Part shown: positions 1 to 28,964 of the stretch, in pieces
Numbering within the stretch: the first letter of the stretch is position 1
Layout: every line of letters begins with the position of its first letter
NCBI RefSeq assembly: GCF_037975245.1
Contig: NC_092582.1
Span: forward strand, 22,282,577-22,346,576
Length of the DNA: 64,000 nt
Direction of reading: 5' to 3'
DNA from: Apostichopus japonicus
Taxonomy: Eukaryota; Echinodermata; Holothuroidea; Aspidochirotida; Stichopodidae
Translations under genes and position numbers: made by a program
Notes under the pieces: generated by a model
The model's database searches: none
What the model was told of the DNA's origin: nothing
The model's input: only the letters and a program-made list of their open reading frames with translations

Positions 1-3000
1 AGACATCATTTGTAGAACATTACCATAGATCATACATTTCATGATAGAGCTATATCATAGGTAATACATCACTGGATAGAGCAGTTCCACATGTAATACA
101 TCATGTGTAGAGCAGTGTTATAGTTAATTCATGACATGGTAGAGCTGTATCATAGGTAAGACATCACCGGATAAGGCTGTATCATTGGTAGTACATCACC
201 GGATAGAGCAGTTCCATATGTAAAACATCATGTGTAGAACATTACCATAGATCATACATTTCATGATAGAGCTATATCATAGGTAAGACATCACTGGATA
301 GAGCTGTATCATAAGTAAGAAATCACTGGATAGAGTTGTTCCCAATATTTAAAACATGTAGAGCAGTGCCATAGGTAATTCATCAGAAGGTAGAGCTGTA
401 TCATTGGTAATACATCACTGGATAGAGCTGTATCATAGGTAAGAAATCACTGGATAGAGTTGTTCCCAATATTTAAAACATGTAGAGCAGTGCCATAGGT
501 AATTCATCAGAAGGTAGAGCTGTATCATTGGTAATACATCACTGGATAGAGCCGTTCTATATGTAATACATCATGTGAAGAACAGTGATAGAGTTAATAC
601 ATCTCATGATAGAGCTGTATCATAGGTAATTCATCAGAAGGTAGAGCTGCATCATTGGTAATACATCACTGGATAGATTTGTTCCATAGGTAACACATCA
701 CATGATCGGTTTGTTCCAAAGGTAAGACATCACATGATAGATTTGTTCCATAGGTAAGACATCACATGTATGATAGATTTGTTCCATAGGTAACACATCA
801 CATGATAGATTTGTTCCAAAGGTAACACATCACATGATAGATTTTTTCCATAGGTAAGACATCACTTGATATATTTGATCCATGGGTAACACATCACATG
901 ATAGAATTGTTCCATAGGTAAGACATCACATGATATATTTGTTCCATAGGTAACACATCACATGATAGATTTGTTCCATTGGTAACACATCACATGTTAG
1001 ATTTGTTCCATAGGTAAGACATCACTTGATAGATTTGTTCCATAGGTAACACATCACATGATAGATTTGTTCCATTGGTAAGACATCACATGATAGATTT
1101 GTTCCATAGGTAACACATCACATGATAGATTTGTTCCAAAGGTAACACATCACATGATAGATTTGTTCCATAGGTAACACATCACATGATAGATTTTTTC
1201 CATAGGTAAGACATCACTTGATAGATTTGTTCCATAGGTAACACATCACATGATAGATTTGTTCCATAGGTAAGACATCACATGATAGATTTGTTCCATA
1301 GGTAAGACATCACATGATAGATTTGTTCCATAGGTAACACATCACATGATAGATTTGTTCCAAAGGTAACACATCACATGATAGATTTGTTCCATAGGTA
1401 ACACATCACATGATAGATTTTTTCCATAGGTAAGACATCACATGATAGATTTGTTCCATAGGTAACACATCACATGATAGATTTGTTCCATAGGTAACAC
1501 ATCACATGATAGATTTTTTCCATAGGTAAGACATCACATGATAGATTTGTTCCATAGGTAACACATCACATGATAGATTTGTTCCATAGGTAAGACATCA
1601 CATGATAGATTTGTTCCATAGGTAAGACATCACATGATAGATTTGTTCCATAGGTAACACATCACATGATAGATTTGTTCCAAAGGTAACACATCACATG
1701 ATAGATTTGTTCCATAGGTAACACATCACATGATAGATTTTTTCCATAGGTAAGACATCACATGATAGATTTGTTCCATAGGTAACACATCACATGATAG
1801 ATTTGTTCCATAGGTAACACATCACATGATAGATTTTTTCCATAGGTAAGACATCACATGATAGATTTGTTCCACAGGTAATACATCACATGATATATTT
1901 GATCCATGGGTAAAGACATCACATGATAGATTTGTTCCATAGGTAAGACATCACATGATAGATTTGTTCCATAGGTAACACATCACATGATAGATTTGTT
2001 CCATAGGTAAGACATCACATGATAGATTTGTTCCATAGGTAACACATCACATGATAGATTTGTTCCACAGGTAATACATCACATGATATATTTGATCCAT
2101 GGGTAAAGACATCACATGATAGATTTGTTCCATAGGTAAGACATCACATGATAGATTTGTTCCATAGGTAACACATCACATGATAGATTTGTTCCATAGG
2201 TAACACATCACATGATAGATTTTTTCCATAGGTAAGACATCACATGATAGATTTGTTCCACAGGTAATACATCACATGATATATTTGATCCATGGGTAAA
2301 GACATCACATGATAGATTTGTTCCATAGGTAAGACATCACATGATAGATTTGTTCCAAAGGTATCACATCACATGATAGATTTGTTCCATAGGTATCACA
2401 TCACATGATAGATTTGTTCCATAGGTAAGACATCACATGATAGATTTGTTCCATAGGTAAGACATCACTTGATAGATTTGTTCCATAGGTAACACATCAC
2501 ATGATAGATTTTTTCCATAGGTAAGACATCACTTGATAGATTTTTTCCACAGGTAACACATCACATGATAGAATTGTTCCATAGGTAACACATCACATGA
2601 TAGATTTGTTCCATAGGTAACACATCACATGATAGATTTGTTCCATAGGTAACACATCACATGATAGATATGTTCCATTGGTAACACATCACATGATAGA
2701 ATTGTTCCATAGGTAAGACATCACATGATAGATTTGTTCCATAGGTAACACATCACATGATAGATTTGTTCCATTGGTAACACATCACATGATAGAATTG
2801 TTCCATAGGTAAGACATCACATGATAGATTTGTTCCAAAGGTAACACATCACATGATAGATTTGTTCCATTGGTAACACATCACATGATAGAATTGTTCC
2901 ATAGGTAAGACATCACATGATAGATTTGTTCCATAGGTAACACATCACATGATAGATTTGTTCCATAGGTAACACATCACATGATAGATTTGTTCCATAG

Positions 3001-3440
3001 GTAACACATCACATGATAGATTTGTTCCATTGGTAACACATCACATGATAGAATTGTTCCATAGGTAAGACATCACATGATAGATTTGTTCCATAGGTAA
3101 CACATCACATGATAGATTTGTTCCATAGGTAACACATCACATGATAGATTTGTTCTATAGGTAACACATCACATGATAGATTTGTTCTATAGGTAACACA
3201 TCACATGATAGATTTGTTCCATTGGTAACACATCACATGATAGAATTGTTCCATAGGTAAGACATCACATGATAGATTTGTTCCATAGGTAACACATCAC
3301 ATGATAGATTTGTTCCATAGGTAAGACATCACATGATAGATTTGTTCCATAGGTAAGACATCACTTGATAGATTTGTTCCATAGGTAACACATCACATGA
3401 TAGATTTTTTCCATAGGTAACACATCACATGATAGAGCAG
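1..3440. repeat. 32-bp satellite / long minisatellite array
   Basis: The left edge of the window is a tandem array of a 32-bp unit, core GATAGATTTGTTCCATAGG followed by TAACACATCACAT. The array continues off the left edge. Two domains are visible. Positions 1 to about 660 hold older, divergent units built on GATAGAGCTGTATCAT with mixed spacing. From about 660 to 3,435 the units are very uniform, roughly 87 copies. Variant positions (AACACATC or AGACATC, CCATAGG or CCAAAGG, TTTGTT or TTTTTT) recur in sets, giving higher-order repeats of 224, 320 and about 193 bp. No open frame or RNA gene is seen in it. It ends near 3,440 in ordinary unique sequence. Confidence 0.97.
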
Positions 3441-4514
3441 GGCCATATACATTAATCACTGTCTTTGGTGATTCAGAGTGATGTTAATTAATTACATCTG
3501 AAGGAGGTATTACTAGAGAAACACACCCCTGATGTATGAGGTGTAAAGTTGTAGTTGTTACATGTTTCAACTCCATTATTACAGATGCACAGAGGATTTG
3601 TTCCTACCATCCCACTGCCAGTCCAATGGGCAGTTCATCCCAATGGCAGTTCAAAATGCTTACATTTTCAGACTTAAGACGATATTTAAGAAATACTGCA
3701 TCTGTCCATTAGGTTCAGAAAAGAATCTGACATTAAAAGATGAGAGCGCAACATTGTTCTGCTAATGATCAAATTAAAAGAGAGATTTCTGTCCAAAATC
3801 TCTCAGTTCATGGCAAGATTTCACAGCTTGATGCAAATCGACTCTATAGATGACCATGTGTTGCCAACAGACACTGTTGTGCAATTAGTAAAAATAAAAC
3901 AGAATTGCTTGTGGCTATTGGTACTCAAACTATGTTCACTGCGGTGGCACTTTGTAGTTTAAGGGTATGTGTTAGTACACTGTTACAGTTACTGGGTATG
4001 TGTTAGTACACTGTAACAGTTACTGGTTATGCTACATAACCTCAGCAGCAGTAGCAACCGATACTACTCACTGCAATAATGATCTTTAAGTCGTCTTCTT
4101 CCTCCTGACCATGTGATGTGAACTCAAGTGAGTAGCAGAATGCATATTAAACAGCAATGGCAAATAGAAATGTGTGCCGTGAAAACATTACCGAGCTCAT
4201 TGCAATCAGAATCTCCCGAGAATCTGTCACAATTGTACATTCTTTGTCTACAGCATATCAAGAAAGTGTCTCGAGGTTGGAAACAAATTTCATGTATCAT
4301 CAGATATACCTGCGGTGAAGCCTTTGATGATTTTATCCAGAATTTAACCATATTACTGAATGCTATTCCCATAGTCCCTAACAGGAGTTAGTTAGACATT
4401 ACCAACACTTTTCAAAGATGGAAAAATGTTTTAACTCCCTCTTGAGGTTTTATCCAGTTCTACAAACACCGACTGATCGACTAAGAGTGAGAAGAGAACT
4501 GACCGGCTGTCTTC
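3441..4514. other. Unique spacer and presumed NDOR1 3' flank
   Basis: This stretch lies between the satellite and the NDOR1 stop codon. I see no convincing gene. A 31-bp unit beginning GGGTATGTGTTAGTACACTG is repeated twice in tandem at about 3,963-4,024. Short open frames on both strands (for example 4,124-4,391) overlap each other and resemble nothing I know. Part of it is probably the NDOR1 3' untranslated region, but no clear AATAAA was found on the minus strand. Confidence 0.6.
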
Positions 4515-22580
<18,066 letters not shown>

Positions 22581-22637
22581 GAGTTGTTTACATTCAATTC
22601 ATTTATTTGCCTTTTCATTGCAGGTTCTATAGCCACA

Positions 22638-24612
22638 ATGGCCACTACAGTTGTTGTATTTGGGGCGACTGGTCTCCAAGGGGGTTCAGTGGTAAAAAGT
22701 CTCTTGGCAGCCCCAGAGAAGTACAAAGTCAAAGCGGTTACTAGAAACGCTAATTCCCCGGCAGCGACAAAGTTGTCTTCGCAGGGGGCAGAGGTCATTC
22801 AGGCAGATTTAAATAATAGAGAGAGTCTCGCCGAAATCATGTCCGGTGCTCATGCCTGCTTCCTCATGACCAAAACGGATTTCACAGCGGCTGACGCAGA
22901 GGAAATGGAGTTCAGCCAAGGGCATGCTGTCGTGGATGTTTGCCTGTTTGCCAAAGTCAAGCATTTGATTTTCAGCGGACAACCACACGTGAGGAGGGTT
23001 CTCGGTGCGGGAGCGAGGCATATGGATGCTAAGGCAAGGATAGAGGACTACATTAACGAGAAGGAAGTCCCAAGGACGACGGTCATTCTGCCGTTTGCCT
23101 ATGAACACTTCTTTGGGGTTCATAAACCAAAAAAGAGAGAGATGCAAACATATGATATTGGTAAGTTCAAGAATATGAAAGTTTGTTTCCCAACTTGTTA
23201 AAAAATGAGACTAAACCAACTCACATTTCCAAATTATATGCAATTTCATCATTTATTATCCTACTGGTAAAGTTGAGTTGTTAAATTTATCCTCCAAAAA
23301 AAAAAAAAAAATCATGTGGAATATTAAAACTTTTCAATTAACAAAAACCAGTTAAGAACACATTAAGCAACAGATAAGGACAGACAGTTAAATTGGACAA
23401 ATGATTAATTTATTCAGTTATCCTCTGAAGAAGATCCTGATTAGATCAAAATGTCAGCCTTGCTCTTACCTTTTTACATGAACTTTTACATTTTAACTTT
23501 TTTTTTACATTAACTTTTTACTCAAACATATTTACCTACACATGATTTTTGCAGTCGATAAGCAGTTTGCTAACAGTTATTGCTCTCTGTTTAGTTCAGT
23601 GTTGGTAATAATCAATAATAACACAATGGTGGCAGATTTTACAATCCTACGTAGTCCTAATTTTAAGTCCGAAGCTTCCAATGAATGCATTATTACTGTC
23701 TGATAAATATTTGATTTCAACCAACAGCTATTCCCGTCGGTGGGACCTCCATTGACATGTTCAGTATCAGCGAGCTGGGAGATGCAGTGAAATACATCTT
23801 AGAGCATCCAAATGAAACCATCAACAAAACCTACTGTCTCTCTGCGGATAAAAAGACGATCCCCGAGATAGTTGGGATCCTCAACAACCATCTGAAGCCA
23901 TACAAGTTCCAACATTCAGAGGTAAGACAAACCTTGTTTTCACATGTTTCTTTCTGTAGTTGTTTGTAAAGTAAATCATTGAAAAATCATTGAAAATAGA
24001 ACAAATTTACAAATATATTTCTCTGAATAAATTGTTCCAAACACAGTCTAGGTTGAAATCACTTTCAATAAAATTACCACTCCCCCTCAAAAAAAAGATT
24101 GTAAACAAAGTAATTGCAAATTGTAGAGACAAATTTTCCCAAAATATTCTTTAATATCCCAAGTATCTATCACCTCAAAATTATTCTTCAGTACAACAGA
24201 CTCTTTTTCCTCATTTCAGAAGATCTAAAGATTTCCTTTACTTTTGAATTTGGGACAGTTTTATATATTTTTATGAGTGACTGATAATAAAGCTTCCTGG
24301 TTGTATACAGTAACATGTAATATTTTGTGCTGTAATACAATTGTTTCCGTACTGTTTTACTTTTGCAGACATTGTATAGACTGGCTTTCATTCTTTTGAT
24401 TTTTTCTCGATATTAAACAGATTGACGTCAGCCAATTCCAGCGTCTTCCCTTCCCAGGAGCTACAGACATAGCCCACATGTTCGAGTTCCTCAATCTAGC
24501 CACTCACAGGTACAACATGGTATCCACCAAGAAACTTATTCCTAATGTCTTGACCTTTGACACTTGGGTTCAACAAAACAAAGAAGAAATAATAGCACAT
24601 CTAGATAAATAA
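22638..24612 (+). CDS. NMRAL1: NmrA-like family domain-containing protein 1 (NMRAL1-like), 3 coding exons
   Basis: This is an NmrA-type atypical short-chain dehydrogenase fold. In mammals the protein senses the NADPH/NADP+ ratio rather than acting as an oxidoreductase (family knowledge). Coding exons 22638-23160, 23728-23921 and 24421-24612 join in phase (1, 0) to give 302 aa, against about 299 in human. The Rossmann dinucleotide loop VVVFGATGLQGGSVV is at residues 5-19, RNANSPAATKL follows, and the C-terminal half has GGTSIDMFSISELGDAV and LNNHLKPYKF. Three ATGs are possible upstream in the open frame, but the ATG at 22,638 directly follows an acceptor and starts the conserved part. AATAAA at 24,855 could end the transcript. 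The family is patchy in invertebrates, so orthology to vertebrate NMRAL1 itself, rather than to a sister paralogue, is an inference. Confidence 0.92.
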
Positions 24613-24854
24613 GACAACTCTTGTTTGGATTTCTACGGACATACTTGCTCAATTCGAAGAGGGTCAGGAAATTTTAGATTTTTTGACACACCAACTTTCT
24701 GCTGTTGCAGGTCCCTCTCCCCAATAGGACAGATTCATTTTGCATATTACAAATCTAACTACCAATTGTGTGTGAGTTTGCAGATGAGCTACAGTATGTG
24801 TTCTCCAATGCTCTTGTGGCTAGTGACAAACAAAGATTGGGAGGGGGGGGGAGA

Positions 24855-24860
24855 AATAAA
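24855..24860 (+). terminator. Candidate polyadenylation signal of the NMRAL1-like gene
   Basis: AATAAA lies 243 nt after the stop codon, inside a G-rich stretch. It is the first canonical hexamer downstream of the gene. Confidence 0.4.
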
Positions 24861-24912
24861 GATTGGGAGGAAGTCGGGGGGGGGCCTGTTCCATGATAGC
24901 ATATTATTTTGA

Positions 24913-27753
24913 GAGCTGGTTTGCTATCCTACATAAATCATGTTGTGTATACATTTTTACAAGGGCAGTGTTATCATGGCAAAAGTTTGCATGTTATTAA
25001 TCTAAAAATGGTGTCAGTGCAACATAACTTTTATAATCAATGGAATTATTTGTTTCTCTCTATTCTCTAAATTAATACCAATTTTTGTAACAAAATATGT
25101 ATGCTTACAATTTCTTGATAAATTGTGTTTTCATTTGAATTTTATTCTGATGGTTTGGTAAACTTATCAGGAATTGGGGACTAATCCCACACAACTGTTA
25201 ACCTTCCATTTGTTTAACATATGATTATGCTTTATACTTTTAAATTCCTAATTTGACCAGTTTTGACATGATATTTCTTCATTAATCCAAAATTTAAAGT
25301 TGCCCATAAGGTATACTGTAAGTGGTACATTATTACATGCTTCTATGTATTTATGTATGTAACTAACAATGAACTTCATACTTTTCATAGTTTTGCTTAG
25401 TAACTGCTTGCAGTGAGATTTTTTCTTTTTAACCATTTGCTGTGATTTTCCAACCAAGGACTTGTCATGTACAAGAACTCATATAGTAGCATATTGGTAA
25501 ATTTCATATTATGACTAAACATATGTAAGAATCTATGCATTAATTAGTGAATTTATAAAAGGTTTTGAAGTTGGCCAAAACACTACTGTATGTGCAGAGT
25601 TCAAACATTGTCTCACAGTAGCACTAAAATTAATGCAGCCTGAAGTATTACTAAGTGTCATTTTACTGACTGTAGCACCTCCTTGAATTTTCCAGTGCTG
25701 TGGGGCATTGAAGTTGAATTTTACAGTCTTGTTTGAGGCCAAGACCCCTCACACGATTTTCCAACAATTAACCCCTAGTCATTGATAACTTGTCAGACCC
25801 ACGCACCAAAGTGTGCATAATTCAATCAATCACTCCTGGGGCACTACAGTGCACCATACCTACAGTATGTGTCCCCTGGGGGACTTCTGATAGAGTGTGC
25901 AGACAAACGAAGGACTGCTGAAAAAAAACCTAAAAAATTATTATTGTTTTAAGAAAGTATTTATTATACTTTACACCACTAAACCCAGTGACAGATAGCC
26001 AGTTGACCTTACAACTATCATAATGTTATCGCAAACTGATATTCCTAGACACTTTGCTCCTTTTATATTTATTGTGTAATCACAGCAATGTTGAATTATT
26101 TATTTCGATAATTTATTTTTCAGACCAAAAGCAACAAGTATACTGACATAGCAGGTTACCAAACTTGCATATGAGGTTATATAATGAGATAGTGAGAGAT
26201 ATTTATCTTAGAATAGCGCTATTATACCAGTGCACCAGTATCGGAAACTGAAATTGTTTTATTCTAGTTGTACGTTTGTGTAGCTTGCCTTACATATTGT
26301 ACAGTACAGTGACTAATAACCATGCTCAACGATATCATACAATCACTGTGGAGTTACAACATAAGATCTGGTATTTAATGTTTGCACCTTGTCATTTTAA
26401 TCTTGTAACTTCACCCCGGGAATTGTTAAAATCAGTATCCAACTTTGGCTGATGATAAAATGTACTTCCCTCCCTCACCCACATTTTACAAGTCTGTAGG
26501 ATGCGTAACTAATATTTAAGATAAAGACACGTATTCAACAAACAACATCAAATGATATCGATAATGTTGCAAAAAAGTTGGCAATAACTAATTTTAACTT
26601 TTGCACATAGTACAGTACAGTATTTCACTAGCACAATGCAGTGACATTGAAAATACATATTTTCATATCCATTGATTTTGCACAAAACTTTGAATAAAAT
26701 GGAAAAAAAAGAAGTTCACTTTTTTGCCTCATGTTCTTGTTTTGTTCCTTATGATTTTTCTTTGTAGAATACAATACAAATTATCCACTAATTACAAGTA
26801 AAATTCCAACTCCTGCACACACACAAAATTAAAGATCTGTATATTTTAGTTTTTGAATATGAGGGTTACAGTATATGGTGATAATAGCAATGTATATATT
26901 ACTGGGTATGAAAATGATCTTGTGGGTCATGTGCAGTAAAAGTTTTGCACACATTCTGCAGGCCACCATTCAAGAATGTACTTGTTGCTATGACGAAAAT
27001 GGTAATATTACATACATGGGAAATAACAGATCAGAAAATTTTAAACGTACAATGTGTTGTGCACCTAGTACGATACTTTCAAACATCTATCACAAGAAGG
27101 CACCAAAGTTATCTGTGAACATAAGTTATGCTTTTTCTTGAGCTATATACATGAGGTTCCATATGCCACAGGAAAGAAAAATCTAAATTGTGATATTTTA
27201 ATCAGTTGTTTTTACAGTAGGTATACATGATAGAATGTGACACACTGGACATTGAACAGGTGTGCAGTGTAGTGTCCATGAAAGACCATCATAACATTTT
27301 TTCTCCCTTTCAAATCTGTCCAGTTGCTGTGTGGTCTTGCTATTGATGTAAGCTGTAACCATACATGTAACTTCCTTCCTCTGCTTGATTATCCTGTGGT
27401 CCGATCTTCTAAATTGTTTTCATCATACAAAAAGTCAAAATGAAGGCAACAACAAATGTCATGTTGAATAAAAGAAACAAGTGTACTGCTATGAATCCGT
27501 CAGGCAGATAAATTCCAGTTTGCAATGATATTAATATTCGCAATATTAGTAATCAATGTTATAAAATATTTCAACGAATCGGAAAGTACCTCTGCTGGGT
27601 GGGTGATAGAATAATGGTTGACAGCTCGAAGAACTTTGTAAAGTCAATAGAAAATCTTATAGATGTTCATACTTGAGACAGTATTATGAGAAATGATATT
27701 GCAAGAGAAGTTCTGAACCCCTTCAACTAGTTTCAGCAAATTTTCATCCTGTC
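24913..27753. other. AT-rich intergenic region, convergent gene ends
   Basis: The spacer lies between the NMRAL1-like gene and TMEM203, whose 3' ends face each other. It contains only short AT-rich open frames (for example 25,533-25,742 and 26,875-27,141) without recognisable similarity. Both 3' untranslated regions probably extend into it. No repeat of note was seen. Confidence 0.6.
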
Positions 27754-28167
27754 CTAATTTGATGAAACACATGCACGGATTCCAAGCACAATGGGGAGGA
27801 CAAAAAGTGGTGACATCACTTGTGAGTAATGCCCCTGTGGTGTACCTTCAGTTGCTAGTTTTTGGCACAACAAATATTCAAATAGAAAGGTGAGAGTTAA
27901 CAGCAATGCACTCCATAGTACTTTGACACCAGCCGTCTTGAAATCATGTTCCAGAAATAGCCGTATGAAAACGATTACAGAAAAATATGCAATCATACCA
28001 ACTCCTGTAAACAGAGGAATGAAAACGGTCCACCAGGATACATCCCAGACTTGTTCCACTTTTAGTGCCACTAAAATGGTAAACAATAAAATGCTGAGTG
28101 TATGAATCCACATCTCAAATACTGTCATCCCCAACCACTGGGTTGCTTCTTTTTTGGTGTACAACAT
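27754..28167 (-). CDS. TMEM203: Transmembrane protein 203, single exon
   Basis: The 137-aa protein matches vertebrate TMEM203 (136 aa) over its whole length. It opens with MLYTKKEATQWLGMTVFE, has WWTVFIPLFTGVGMIAYFS in the second quarter, keeps the LLCQKLA motif near residue 101, and ends in a hydrophobic segment with IRAC. Four membrane-spanning segments are visible, at about residues 17-35, 44-68, 84-102 and 116-133. In mammals it is an ER membrane protein that affects ER Ca2+ stores, is needed in spermiogenesis, and has been linked to STING. An intronless coding region is also typical of the mammalian gene. It is divergently oriented to the BRME1-like gene, with about 800 bp between start codons. 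Confidence 0.95.
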   Translation of the reverse strand: MLYTKKEATQWLGMTVFEMWIHTLSILLFTILVALKVEQVWDVSWWTVFIPLFTGVGMIAYFSVIVFIRLFLEHDFKTAGVKVLWSALLLTLTFLFEYLLCQKLATEGTPQGHYSQVMSPLFVLPIVLGIRACVSSN

Positions 28168-28964
28168 TTTGAGTAATGTTGTAGCTTCCTGAGTAAACTG
28201 GTAAGTGGTATGTGCTACAAGTACTAGTATATTGCACCGTAAATGAACGATAAGCCCTGTGTTTTGAAATTAGGCTTGGGTCACTTGTTTGACATCATAG
28301 TTACTGTTCTAAACATATCACCACGGTAATTAAAACACATCACCAATGTTTTAAATATAATCACCACAAGCCTATCGATAAATCTGCTACATATATCGAA
28401 CGTAGGTTTGTTAGCACTGTTATTTTTAACCGTAACGATATGCCTTAATATGCTTAGGCAAGGCTACATACATACAGTTAAATAGTACATGCTAGACTAA
28501 GTAATGTATACGGAACTTAGCCTAGGCTAGCAATCATTCTTCTGTTTTAGTCTCCTTTGACGAGATAGATATTTTATCACCTTTGTAGATAGATCGGTTG
28601 CATGTGCAAAAGAAGAAGAAAATCGCTTTTACTGGAAATGCGATTCTTGCTGAGTTCAATGTGTCACTGCAATGAAGGAAAATAAAGAGGAAAATGTTTT
28701 GATATCGCGAAACTACTACATAATGCAAAAGTTTCGTTCCAGCTCGTGACCTTTGCCCTAGCCCTTTTGCGACCGTAAGTTGGTACCAAGACAGTCGTTT
28801 CATTCATGTAACCGTAGCTAAGACACAGCCCGCATGCGCAAAACAGTAATTGGTCGTCCGGCCGGTCAATTCAGTCTATACGCGACGGCTAGGCCTACAA
28901 AGTACATTTGTAAGTTCTACAACGTTTATGTCATTTTGGAATGTGATGCAACTAGATCGTCAAC
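28168..28964. promoter_or_regulatory. Probable bidirectional promoter, TMEM203 / BRME1-like
   Basis: The 797 bp between the divergent start codons contain a perfect NRF1-type palindrome core, CGCATGCGCA, at 28,831-28,840. A locally CpG-richer segment (28,740-28,890, with GCGACCG, GGTCGTCCGGCCGG, ACGCGACGG) lies around it. No TATA box was seen. These are the usual signs of a housekeeping bidirectional promoter in animals. Confidence 0.5.

Noticed and set aside
1-3440. CRISPR-like array
   Set aside because: Repeat units are contiguous with no unique spacers, the period is 32 bp throughout, and the genome is an animal's.
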